A stretch of DNA of 64,000 nt from Eretmocerus hayati (Eukaryota > Arthropoda > Insecta > Hymenoptera > Aphelinidae): the NCBI GenBank assembly GCA_029851415.1, contig CM056742.1, forward strand, positions 133,722,715 through 133,786,714, written 5' to 3'. Made by a program: the position numbers and the translations under genes. Shown piece after piece: positions 12,963 through 26,000 of the stretch. The stretch's first letter is position 1, and the number at the start of each line of letters is the position of its first letter. The notes under the pieces were generated by a model, which worked only from the letters and a program-made list of their open reading frames with translations, was not told the DNA's origin and did not search any database.

Positions 12963-13498
12963 ATGATCGGGAAGTTATTTGCCTCTCTCATGATAATTTT
13001 GACCCTTGCCATTGCTCGGGCCGAAAAAGATCACTTGAAAATCGAACAGCGAAGTTCCCACACTCCCGAATGGAGAAATAATATTTTGGTCAACTGAGCA
13101 GAAGGAGAAACAATTGTGATCGGCGGAGAAAATAGTACATCACGATTATCCCAACTTCTTATTACAAACCTACCTTCGAGCATTGCTCTTAAATTCTAGA
13201 ATTCTCCACAGACTTCTGTCCGCAAAGAATTGAAAGAGGGATAAGCAATCAGAGCGATAAATCTCTTGTTGGATTCCACTTCACGGTCAGCGAATCGAAT
13301 TTACGTAAGGATTTAGCGCATTGTGAATTAAGGATAGGATTTCCCACTCCGGTTATCGATCAGACGTACCTTTACCCGCACAGAAAAAAAGACAACGTAA
13401 AAAGTGCTGAGAGATAGATATTCGAGGGCTCCGTTCTATTTTCATACTAACGGTTGCGAATTATTCGAGACCCTAGGGATAGATGTTTGTTGAATAAA
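12963..13498 (+). pseudogene. Candidate small secreted-protein gene or pseudogene
   Basis: I do not recognise the family. An ATG at 12963 opens a frame with a signal-peptide-like start (MIGKLFASLMIILTLAIARA, then charged residues) and stops at a TGA (13095-13097) after 44 codons. The same frame is open again for 33 codons to 13196. A GT..AG segment (13135-13211) would join it in phase to a second open frame that runs to about 13423 and contains CPQRIERGISN and DLAHCELRIGF. AATAAA lies at 13493-13498. One reading is a roughly 130-residue secreted protein disabled by one in-frame TGA (perhaps once a Trp codon); another is a 44-residue peptide; a third is chance. It would be divergent from PPO gene B. 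Neither coding bias nor expression can be tested here. Confidence 0.25.
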
Positions 13499-14836
13499 TG
13501 AGCGTGTTAATGAGATACAGAAATCTGGCATGATTTTTGTCACCTTTGCATCAGAAAACATTGTCACCAATTTTCTATGACCTCAATTTGTTAGATGACT
13601 TAATTAGTGCTTCGGATAATTAATTTTGTAAATTCTATACTTTGAGCATTACTCTCTACTCACCCATATTTTTTTCATTCACCTTCATCATTATTGTTAT
13701 CATTATTATTTCTCCACACGTATCTGTACACCTAGTCTCATAACCACGAGTTTGTCGTCCATGAACTCATGAAATTTTATTACAATACATCCAACGTGAA
13801 GAATCGATTCTACCCTGCACGTGTTACGTGAATGATTCTACTGATTTATGATGATGTCATAGCCATACTTCAAAGAACAAAAATTCGATTTAAAATCATA
13901 ACACAACAGTCGAGAACTTCTACGGTCATATACGATACATATCTAGCCATATAATTGGAACTAGAATTTCGATATCAATAGACAATAGAATATAATTATT
14001 GTTGTTTACAAATATAGTTTTGAATGATGATGCGTTTGTATTTTTTCTTCTTTTCGTAGCTCACGAGCTGCATTATGTCTACAAAAAGTTGTTATCTCCA
14101 GTTGTCCCAACTTTGAAACGTATGCATTGTAATAATGAACTCATTCGAGCTCATTGATCAGTTATCCAGAATTCTTCCTTTTTCAAATTTGAATTCTACG
14201 TTGTCAATCTCACGAAAAAGATTCGATTCTTTTCTGATGATACTTATGATTGATGCAACCCAAAGATTACATCCGTAGAAATCGTATTATTGATAAGGTC
14301 TTTTTCTCTTTATGGCTCAGGAAAATTTTTTGTGGCAGAGATTTCACCGTACGGATTCTGCATAAATCTCGCTAATTAATCTTGCTTCAATGCATCCGAA
14401 GTAGACATTTTGAGGAATGAAAGGGTCTCGGAAGGGAATCATTGTTTGAAGGGGGTCACTAGTTTGGAGGTACTCTTCTGCTGCCTTTGTGAGAAACTTT
14501 GTTTTGCATCTGTAATTTTAAGAGTCGTAGAATCTAAAGGGGTTGAGTAATGGCACAAGCCCAATCCTTAGGTTGATAATTCAGATATGTTTTTGAGGTA
14601 GCTCTTCCAAATGCTTTCTCAAAAGAGAAAGCTTCCATTTGATGGTGGTAGATTCTTCCCCGAATGTTTTTCCGAAAAAATTTTTCCTCCTCCAATAAAG
14701 CAATGGGATACATAAAAATTGTACCATCCTTTTCGTTTTCGCAAGATCTATCGACTGTAGGTAACAGTGTTCCTTGATAACGCCTTGGAAAATTACTATC
14801 ACCCCATCTTTCGAGCCTTTTACCATGTAGGTGTAT

Positions 14837-14899
<63 letters not shown>

Positions 14900-15259
14900 T
14901 TGGTGGGTGTGTGTGTGTGTGTTTTCCTATACCTCAGCAAAACTCCTCATTGTTTCCATCGGTCCTTCTAAAATTTTGCGGAGGTAATCCTGGCATCTTC
15001 AGATGAGAATGCTACATTATGAGCATTTCCCGATTAGTATTTTCGGCCTTGTGAATTTTTTCCTGAGAATCTGTCTTTTTTCCATAACTTCAAAACTAAT
15101 CGTACATTTTCTATCTTCCTCAGAAAATATGAAGAGTTGGAGTTAAAACTTTTCCAAGGAGCTAAATTGATTGGTTAGTACAGAATTCCGATCTCGTCCC
15201 ATTTCATTCTAGCTTCTCTGTACTCCTCTTTACGTTGGTCTCGAAGACCATGATAATGG
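13499..15259. other. Intergenic AT-rich sequence, no gene seen
   Basis: Nothing coding is supported here. The only clear feature is the GT microsatellite at 14839-14922. The long minus-strand frame across it (THTHTH) is a repeat artefact. Confidence 0.5.
14839..14922. repeat. (GT)n microsatellite, interrupted
   Basis: A GT run of about 56 bases, a short GGGTATTGGTGGG interruption, then a second GT run. Confidence 0.95.
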
Positions 15260-16190
15260 CATTTTAACAAAATTCCGTGTTAGCCGATCAGTTCAGCATG
15301 TCAAGAAACATCTCAATTCCGATTCTTGGTATTTTTTTGAGTGAGAGGGAGCGAGTACGAATCATTTGTAAGATATGTTTATTTCATGAAAATTGGAAAT
15401 TTGTCGTTAAAAAAATCAAATGTCAAAATAAAATACTGATGAGAGGATGCTCAAAATTCACTGGCATCATCGTGGGAGTTTTTAGAATCCACCCGCATCG
15501 CGTTCCAGAGTTTTCGTGTTATGTTATTCCAGTTTCTTCGTCTCCGACAAGTCATTACCTTCTTTTCCCATGTAATTGACTTTATATGAAAATTCCGTAT
15601 CAACCAATCGATTCAGCACGTCGAGATACATCCCAGATCACGTCCTCCACTCATTTTAGTCAGAAGGAGGAAGTACACATTGTTTGTAAGATATACTTTG
15701 TTTCGAGAAGATTCGAAATTTCAAAAAATACTCATCGGAGGAAGTTCAAAATTCACCGGCACCATCGTTAGATTGTTCTTAATATATCCTCAAAGTTTCA
15801 GACAAATCGGTGCAGGTGCCCGAGATATTTCGTGACCCATACGAGACAATGTTATGGTTGTTTCTTCGTGTGTCTCATTTCATACCTCCTCCCCCCATCC
15901 AAATAATGTTCTAGCAAAAATTGCGTATCAACCAATCGATTCAGAATTTTCAAGAGCACTCTTGGCAGAGTCTCTTATATTTTCAAACCGAACCAAAAGA
16001 AGTATGAACCATCTATGAGACATTTTTTTTTCTTAGAAATTTGTAAATCAGAGTCCCAGCCCAAAAAATACTTGCTATGGAATCCCCAAAACTTATTGGC
16101 ATAATCATTACACTCGTTTAGCAGACTCTGTTGAATTTTCAGAGAAATTAATTGACCCGGCCCAAATGTTCCGCGTTCCATAGAGAGCAA
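15260..16190. repeat. Degenerate tandem repeat, three units of about 325 bp
   Basis: Three diverged units start near 15270, 15589 and 15917. Each opens with a version of ATTCCGTATCAACCAATCGA-TTCAG, followed further on by an AAAATTCACCGGCACCATCG-type segment. Spacing is about 319 and 328 bases. No coding frame is shared among the units, so it looks like an old local triplication or a short satellite remnant. Confidence 0.6.
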
Positions 16191-16676
16191 TGCTTTTGCG
16201 TACCTCTTTTCTTCATATTCACTCACAAGGAAGAATATGAGATGTCTGGGAAATTTCTCCAAAGATATCAGTTGAATGCTTGCATCGGCATCATCTTCTA
16301 ATGAAATTTGAATAAGCATATAGACATATTTTCACCACAATGCAAAATTGAAATGATTTACTGTTTCAAAAATTGGAAGGTGGATGGTTGAGTTCTTACA
16401 TCGCCATGAGAAAGCATTCTGCTAATCTCTTTTAGCAGCGTATCTTGTATAACTGTGATACGGGAATATCTTTTTGTGGAAGTCAACAGAGTTACAAGGT
16501 TGATAATATTCAATTGGTTATTCGTACAATGAAGTTCATTGGATTACATTTATCATATTAGTTTGATATTTGATAATAAAACTTATCTTAACATAAATCA
16601 CAAACGAATACTCGAAAGCTGGAATGGGTAAAAGTTTCACAAAAAAGAAAAGGTTGAGTGATTTCTTCATGTTCCA

Positions 16677-16682
16677 TTTATT
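16677..16682 (-). promoter_or_regulatory. Possible poly(A) signal of the SBSPON-like gene
   Basis: AATAAA on the minus strand about 400 bases beyond the SBSPON-like stop codon. An A-rich tract lies closer (about 17045-17060 on the plus strand as T-rich), so the true cleavage site is uncertain. Confidence 0.35.
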
Positions 16683-17077
16683 GACAAATATTAATCCGTA
16701 CAATTGCATAAGTAAAATTTCACGATCAGCCGGAGCTTTTGAAATATATATCAACTCTTTGCTCCAAACTACACTTTTACGCTCTCACAACATTATACAC
16801 AAGCTTCAACGAAGGAAAGATTCGTCACATTTAGTGTTCCTCTCGATTTCCGGCACCATTCAAATTCGAGATGGCAACTGTCCCGTATAGCAGACAATGT
16901 ATTTGAGATGGGAAACGGCCTTGTGGCAGTTCAATTTTTGGCCACCTTATGCTTTTCTCCATGGATTATTGGCGCTATCAGTAGAGTGCCCACCTCGAAT
17001 AACACAAATGTCCATATGTGCACACCAAATTGGCTGTTTTTTTCTTTTTTTTTTTTATAAATCCTGTTACCAATCCC

Positions 17078-20000
17078 TTACAGGAAGGCAAGAAGTGGTC
17101 CAGATCTGCATTTCTGCGTATCACTACAACTGAATGGTCCTGTTATACTGGGTTCGGACATCCACTTGCCATGGCAGTGTTTTTGAGATAACGAGTTCAG
17201 TAGTTCCCAGTGGCCAAATCCAGACATGCTCGACCAGTTGTCCAGACGACACGAAGCGGTTCCCTCGCGACACCATACGCATACCTGAGAACCTGTGGAC
17301 AGAATAGACGGAAATAGGTGGTTATTATTGTTGTATTTCTGGTAATTGAACAGCGAGGGTTTGATTCACTCCTGCCGAGGCTGCAAGTAGTTTTGGAACC
17401 CTGATTTTTCCTAACTCTTTTTACGTTGAAAATCTGCTTTGTTATAATTCACGGTCCATACTTTTTTCCCAAAATTCAGTCGATCGGCAGTACGTAAAAT
17501 CATTTTCTGCATAAATACACGTATTTTAAAAATGAGAAATCAGAAATAAATTTCGTCTGTCGTCATTGTATGAATTGAAACCTTGATTCTACCAAAAAGT
17601 TACAACAACTCAATAGCTTGTTATTCAAATGGGACAAACTGAGGCTTTATCTCCTTGAATTTTGGAATCCTCTGGCGAATGAAATGAGATATGCATACCT
17701 ACGAATATATTCTGGCATTGAATCTAGCTAACGACCGGAGATATTTTCAAGTAAAGGTTGTACATACATATTCGGGTTGAGCCGAAATATGTCAAAAGAT
17801 CTCATTTGATGTTGATTTGATGTTTTCTTTGAATTTTGAGCAATTCGTGGAATCGTAGAGGCTGACGATATTGTTCTACCGAAGAATTTTAATTTCATAA
17901 AATTTCTCGGAAAAGTGATTTCTTTCATCGACCTCTGAACTGTTACTTTTCAACCTTTGATTTTGAGAATTACACATTTTTAATAATTTTGATGGCCGGT
18001 CTTGTAATCGCAATTCAGGCAAGTTTCACGAGTACGAAATATGTCTCTCTTCTACATTTTATAACGAGCTATAATTAATTAGTATCGATTTACGGCACCA
18101 CGAAAAGTATCTCCTTGTTATGAGTCAACAAGGTCTTAAAAAATTAGATGTAGGTACCAAAGACTTGTTAGAAGGCTGACCATGAGCAGATCGATAGTCC
18201 GATACTATTCATTACGCAGAAAGCTCAAAAACGCAATTTTGCGAAGCTGATTGAATGAACGGCTCTTGTAACACCAGATTCGAGCTCTCTTTGTAACTAG
18301 TCTGTCGACGCTATTTAATCAACAATTGCGAATCACATTCCAACTGATGAAAGCCACACTCTCAGCCACACTACTCGATGTCCAACCACAAGAAATTTCT
18401 CAAAATCAGCGTGGAAATTCAGAAAACGCAAACAATCACCAAGCGATTAGTCCCTTTAGAACAATGCTCTTCCTCGAATTTTCAATTTCTCATAACAAAC
18501 GACCTCGCAAACGACCCTGCACTTCGTCTCTCAAATAACTCCAGTACAATCCATATCACAATCAATTCACTTGCAACCTTTCAATGGAGCTTCTACCATC
18601 CCAATCATGAGCTAACCCCATTTATCTGCGATCCAAAATTCCTCTCACAACCATATTATACAACTAAAGCGTGTACTATATACCTAGAGCAAACTCACAA
18701 ACTTTCAGGCCTTCTCGAATAGCAATTCCCCGCTTCCCGGGGGATGATGAGCATTAATGTTCCGAGACGAGGAAGCAGCCCGTATACCACGTGTTCTCTC
18801 TACTCTCGTTTACCTACATATATGCAAATCGTGAGTCTCGAGCGAGTCGATGTTGAATATGGGCTCGGGTGGCAGCTCGTAAAGATGTTGCCAGTTTGTT
18901 GAAATTTTAGAGCTTGCAAGCACCACCCACGTATCCGCCACGTGCCCTTATGTAAATGTGCAGCCTGTACAATTAACGCCTTGGAAGACGAAGTGGTGGC
19001 TCTTATTGAGCACGAGACACCTTGACATTTAGCGTAAGCAGAATACGTAAGGTTAGATCGTTTGTAACCATCTCGATGAGGAATTGCCCGCAACGACGAC
19101 GACGACGACGACGACGATGCTGCAAATGTATATAGGGTGTTTCTATGCAGTAAGCCACCGGGCCTATATGAATTTGTGACGCAGAAGCTTGGAGGCATAT
19201 ATTATGAGTAAGTATATTCGATGAGGCGATGTGAAATGAAAAACGAGGATGATTCTTGGTTGCTGGCGTACGGTACTTGTGAAGGGCAATGACGGGCTCA
19301 TTCTGCATTCGCCCATTTACCGTGAATTATACCCTCATAACGATGGACATGTACAAATGAGGTCGGAGTATGAGACAGGTGAAAGTTTACCGACTCCTGT
19401 TTGGGCGGTAGAATAGGAGTTTTAGACTTTTACCATGACTCAATCTAGAGTTATAATGAACATTGGATTCTGGCCATGTCTACAGCAGTGGACAAAATAA
19501 GATGAGAGGATTGGATCATCGTAATTTCTGAGAAATGCCATCGATTCTGTGCTCATGTTCCACATCCTGAGGTGCACGATTCTGCGAGTTTGATCTTTAA
19601 TCCGAAGAAATCTTATTTCCAGTGCGCAAAAAAAATTTGCGCACAGACTTTTTTTTGCACCGTGCGCAAATGACCAATTTGCATACAGTTGAAAGATTTT
19701 CTGTGTTGGCAGAAAAAAATTTGCGCACAGTTTTCGCATTTGCGTACGCTACTCGACATTTGCACACGGCACACAAGTTTCAACGGCCATTTCGGCACAA
19801 CTTTGCGCATGAATACTTTTTTTGGAACAATTTATTTACTTTCTAGAAACTTTTTGGAGAGTATGATATTTGGACTGGCCACACGGGTAACAAACTGATT
19901 GGAGAATCAGATTTGACATTTGAGAGTGAGAACGGCTATACATGATTACCGTACCCGCACATTTTTTTTGAATCTAGAAAAGTAATGAAGATGAATTCCG

Positions 20001-23000
20001 AAAGATGAAATCCGAATCCTAATGTGCAAAAGATCTAAGGTAAGTGCGTTCCTAATTTTCCCCCACTACTTTTGTTTGGCTCGCCATTCTAATTCATCTC
20101 TATATTTCCCAACGTACTTCAGATCATTTTAAAACTTGTTCCAAAACCTTCAAAATGAACTAAGGTACGTTCAATTTCAACAAATTGGAGCGAAGTTATC
20201 TTAATTTTAGCAGAAGAAGATTTTTTGCAAGTTTTCAAAAGTGTGTTCCTAATTTTCCCTCACGTGGAAAAGACGCCTATTTCCATGAGATTATACGAGT
20301 TTTTCGTATAATCGGGATATTTCGGCTCCCAGATCTCCAAATAAGACGTACTTTAGCTCATTTTGTAGCTTCTTTAAACCTCTTTCAAAATTTATGAGGT
20401 AAATTGATGCATCAATGAAGCGAGGAACGAGTTTGGAAAAAGACTATGGAGGCAAATTAGGAACACTGCATTTTTTCTAGTGATATGGGCGTAGAATTGG
20501 CTTAATAGTACATTAAGTAACAAGTGCGCAAAGTACTTTTACGCACGAGTTCCCGAAATGAGTGCGTAAAAGTGAACTTTGCGCACAGTTGTAACTTCTG
20601 CAACGTGAGCAAAGTGTTTTGCGCTGTGCGCAAAATAACTTTGCGCACAGTGCAGAAGAATTTGCGCACCGCGAAGCGTGCGCAAAGTTACAACTGTGCG
20701 CAAAGTTTCACTTTTACGCACGAGAATTTCGGGAACGAGGGCGGAAAAGTTGCGCCCGTGTTGCTTACTATACTTTTTGATATTGGTGCGGAAAGTTGTT
20801 CTCCGCGGTCTATCCCTTGGAAGGCGGGGGAAAGGGAGGGCGAGGACGGGGTCCAAGGACGGGGTCCAGGGGCGGAGCCCCTGGTGGGGGTGCAGGGGGC
20901 GAAGCCCCCGCCGGGGCGTTCGGGGGGCGGAGCCCCCCGACTGAGAAAAAAGTTCTGAAAATGTATTATGAAAAAATCTTCATGATATATCATATTTTAC
21001 CGCATCACCAAAAAATTTTGATTTCAACTTTCAGAAGTACTAATAGAAGACAAATGTAAGATATGCAAGTACTCGCACTGAAAAAGTATTATCATCCATA
21101 TCAAATAAGAAGTTCTCATCTTTATAGAAAGCTACACCATTAAATTTCATGGCAAAAAATTTGATCTCCGAGTCATCTGAATGTTTGTAAAATTTTTTGA
21201 GTTCTTGCAAATATGGAAAATTTCGACTGAAGAAAACGGATATATATTAGGAAAGAAATATTCAAAACTACTGGACAGGTATTAACAATTAAAGTTGAAA
21301 CATTACATGAGTAGGCTATGATTAGGATGAAATTTAGGAGTGAAATACACAAGAAACTTTCAACATTTTATTAATGAATAGGTGGAATTTTCGAGTAATT
21401 AGAAAGTTTTGGATATAAAAATAAAAATTATCCTCCAGGGAATGGTTGGCATCAACCATAATTTGTCAATTACCCTAGAAAAGCTCACATTTACATTTGA
21501 GTTAACGCTCAGTTATCTCAATCAATTATTAAACACAAATAATAGATTTAATGGTATTGAACATATACTTTCAACTAATGAGGTAGCATGTTTGAATGTT
21601 TGAGATTTGTTGAATACAAAAAAATTTCTCAACATTGTGGTACCACAAACATAAGCTCATTTTTCATCTCAAACAAAAAAATATATATTTTATGAGTCAC
21701 ATAGCACTCAGAATGATCATGAGTCAGTACAAGGGCTAGCGTTACTAGAAATCAACTTTGCACACTAATAAGCGAACTTTGCGCACGATTATGGCAACTT
21801 TGCGCACGATCGCGACAACTTTGCGCACGATTTCAAACTTTGCGCACTGAAAATCTTGCGTAAAAAAGAATTCGCTCAACTTTGCGCACCGCACACTCAC
21901 CCGCCAAGTACTTTTTCGGCACAACTTTACGCACACAATATCAAAAAATCGAATTTTGCAATTCTGCAAAAAGCATTACAAAGTTGGGATGAAGACGAAG
22001 AAAATGAATTAAACTACGTTGGAATTGATCACATCAATTTTGTTTGGCATATATAGCTTTTAGTGACAAACAAAAAAGAAGTCGAAGTTACCGAAAACCA
22101 CTTTTTTGTTCTAAGGAATGCGCAGGTCATTGAGGATTGGTCCAAAACGTTGATTTTCTCATATTTTAACGTAACAAACGTGAAAAAAATGCGCGGCAAG
22201 GTCTGCGGGTGCGTACATTTGAGAACTTGACTGGGGGCAAATTAGGCATAGTTACCCTAATTGGATCTTAATGGTAACTCGCTCCAGATATTGATACTTT
22301 AAAAGTTCATCTGAGCATGTATTGTTGAGATTACTTGCCTCAAAACGCGAGGAACGTGGGTCTAGGTGTCCGCCGGCCGTAGCACGGATTTCGATCCGGT
22401 GCAACATTCGTCTCTCGTGTTTGAGCAATCCTCGTTGCAGAGAGTGTTTGAGCCCGAGGAGAGTAATGATATTCAACTACTTTTTAGGGTCCTTACTAAC
22501 CTAGTATTGAAGACTAGAGATCAAATGAAAGCTTTCTCTCTTGAGAAAGCAAAAGAAAGCAGATTTCGGTCAGGATTTGAAGCGAGTAAACGTGTGCAAG
22601 CGTGTAAGCTTGTTCAGCCGTTTCTTCTTTTTTCTTCGAGTTTCAAATAGATCTAATCAATTTCTATACTTTTGCTATGACTCATTGATCTCCCTGCGCA
22701 AAGCTCGTGATCTCAAGAGCATAATTAATATGTTCAGAGCGCATTTAGCACGAGGAAGTTAATCTGAACATCGTGGTGAATTAGCAGGGATTTCTATTGT
22801 AAAACGCCAACGCTGATCAATATCTGGTCTCTACTGACCAATTTCCGACATTCTTCTTAAAATCAAAAACGCCAAACACTCTTGTCAGATAGTAAAGAAA
22901 CTGAAATTTCGAAATGTTGAAAAGCTCTCAGTGTTGAATTGTTTTCCTTCAAAGTATATTATCATTAATCAGAAAATGTTTCCGAAGTGCGATTGATCAA

Positions 23001-26000
23001 TATCTCGATATTTTCTTGTTGTCGCATTAGGTAACAGAGTTCTCATAGAACTAAAGATGGCACCCGCGACAGTGAAAACCAAGGAACGTCCATTTGAATT
23101 CCGGAACTATAAAAAATATTTGACAATGATCTCGAAAATGATACTCATTTACGACACAATCAAGAGCGCGATAGACATCTCGAGTCAAAAAGTTTATCCA
23201 TAGAATATCATGAACTCACCTTCGTGAAGAGATTCTATCCTCTTTCGACATCCTCTTGACATTTTCAAGATAGTGAAGGCAATGCAGTACCTGGAACCAA
23301 CAATTTCTCACTCAAAATCCGTCAAATATCATGAAATTTTTTCAAAATATCAGAATGTAAGGTCCATAGAATTCGAGATCAGAATCTCGAAACACATAAA
23401 AGAGTACTGAAACGGGTGAAGATGTTTGTCCTCATATCTCGTGCTGACAAAATTCAAATATTTTAATCAATTGAAAAGTAAACCAGTGGAAATAAATGTT
23501 CTACCGAAATCAATCATACACCAGTCAGAAATATTGATGACGACCCATGAATTATTCATTGTACATCCCTTGCATAACGAATTTGGGAATGAGGCGAATG
23601 CAGATAACTGATTCAATTATTCTAGAAATCATTCATATTCATCCATACCCAGTATTAAAAATAGTCCATTAAATTTTCGACTAAACTTTGCACCAAAAAA
23701 TTCATAAAAAGTCCATGTACATTTTAAACATACACGAGGGAAGAAAATTTTGTCATTGTCTGCGACAATAATGCACGAAGCATAATGAAATATACAGATC
23801 GCATAGTCAAAGTTTTCTCCTCATTAGTCTGAACTTGGCTATTCAATTCAATCTATTCTATTAAGCTTGAATGGATTTCAAACAAAGGAAGCCTGTACTC
23901 CCAGAAGCATGCCATCTGATTCCCTATCTGCAGTAATAGCAGACAGCGCATGTAAACCTGTAAATTCATTGAGCAAGTTTTAGCAAGCTCGAGGTCAAAA
24001 TTGTACCTGAGTTAACTCGTAACATGAATATACTGCCAGATAGTGGAGTACAGCTTTGTATATACCGTGAAAGCATTTCCACTCCCCAAACTACTCACAC
24101 ATCTAATTTTCATTTTGCCTCTCACAGTGACTTCACATAACATTATCTGTCAACTTTACTGAAATTCCAGAAAATGTTGTCAGAGTTTCATGTAACTCAT
24201 TTGCGAATCATGTGTAATTCAAAATTGGGTCAAGTGTACGTAGAAAATCTGGCCATTGACTGATTCATTCTTTTGGATAGATTTATTTGGACTCAAGTTC
24301 TAGAGAGTGGATTGTATGAATCAAAGATTCACAGTTCGGTTGTCACAAACTTATATAACTGATTTCTCACGTGTCACTATCAAACGTAGAAATTAAGATG
24401 TAAGTTATTCAATATCTTCAAAGATTTTCTATTCAATCTCTGCTGGTAGGAGTTAATTATTTTTGGAAAAAGTTGGCCAAGGATTATTTGTTAGAGAAGT
24501 ATCATCGAATCACTCCTTTCTAACACATGGAGTTGGAGTTAAAATGATTTTCTGCGTGATTGGAATTTTCAGATATGATCACGACGTTTTCTGCGAGATT
24601 GATTTTTCGTAATTTCATTTTGGCCATGAATTAAATTTTCTATTTCGGCAAACATGTCTGTAAAGTTAAAGTCTAATATGAAGTTTCTTCTGGCTCATCG
24701 TTCGTGTTCCTAGCAAAATAAGTCACTACGATAGGTTGCCACTGCATGTGAATAGTTTTATAGCAAGTATGAGTCGGTAAGGATTAGGGAAATGAGAAAA
24801 GGCGGATTCTACTGGTGGGGCCTGTCCAAGTAAACTTTCCACTGACTACATGTATGCGAATGTCCAGAATATTCCTTGCGAATAACAGTTCCAGGAATTT
24901 CTCACTTATTTTCATCAAAATGAGGCTTGTGAAATGAAAGCAAGTTCTTGGATTCTTATCTGAAAGTTTCTTATGTGGAATTATACAAATCACTCACGAT
25001 TTGTTAAGATTAATTTCGTAGAAGCTAGAAATAAGTTTTTTTAGGGCAGTTGACCATGCGTTTGAGGCCAAAGAATGAGAGTGATGGCAAACAAGAAAAT
25101 GAGGTGGCTTGACCCCTCCACATTTTCTATGCACGTGGGCCTACGAAGGCGCGAATGAGGATTTTATCTCACATGCAAAAGCTTTGGGTCTCAAAAATAT
25201 CATCGGCTTTCACGTTTACGGTTTTATATGAAAGCTTTCGCAGCGAACAACCAACAACATTTTCGTTCACGTTGTTTCGACCTAGATTCATCAGAAAGTC
25301 TATTCACGAAGTGTCACGTGCACGTGAAAGAAAGAGAAGAAATGAAAAGAGTGTATTTTGTCAAATATGCATTTTTGATCAGATACCTACTATGTGTTCG
25401 ACATCTCGCAGCTTTTTTGTATGTATGCTTTATGCAGGGAAAGAGAATTTTTCCATTGAAACATTGACATAGCTTTGAGATATTATACAACACCCACGTC
25501 ATATTTTGTATTCAAAAGTTGAAATAATGGCAAACATTGAGCGGGATTGCATTCGTAAAATTCAGCCCATTGCAATGAAATAGCGAGATTACGAATAACC
25601 TTTTCACAAAAGGACATACGCACTACAATCTTGGTCACGAAGAAATTTCTTTTTTAATTGTTTATCTGAAAGTGGAGAGTCCTGATGACTTGATTTTGAA
25701 ATTTTTACTTTACCCAAAAATCTAATAACATCTAGATGAGGGTTTTTCCGGGACTTACCTCCTCAATCATCCATGTTTTGAAATACTTCATATTATTTGG
25801 ATTTATTTTGTTATAATTATCTTATTCGTGGCTTATCAAAAATTTTAAGCCAGGTATCCGGCAATACTCAATAATTTCCCGATGGCATGTAGAATAATGC
25901 ACCTATAATTAAATAGTGTTCTCCAAGTTGTCTCAAAAGTCAGTCTGATAACTCATTTTTAGTTTTAACTCTGTTTCGCTGTAACTTTGCTTCGTTGTAA

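Larger units (their letters stand above)
20038..22257. mobile_element. TA-flanked repeat family, enlarged copy with insertions
   Basis: The left end AGGTAAGTGCGTTCCTAATT and the right end, read inward as GGGTAACTATGCCTAATT, are imperfect terminal inverted repeats, each next to a TA. The first 360 bases and the last 160 bases resemble the 951 bp element at 35648-36598. The middle is occupied by two TGCGCA palindromic clusters and a GC-rich island, so this copy looks like a composite or nested insertion. No transposase is seen. Confidence 0.5.

Noticed and set aside
23057..23203. 48-codon plus-strand ORF with a basic start (MAPATVKTKERPF)
   Set aside because: It looks protein-like, but ORFs of this length are common by chance in 64 kb. 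There is no domain, splice or poly(A) support.
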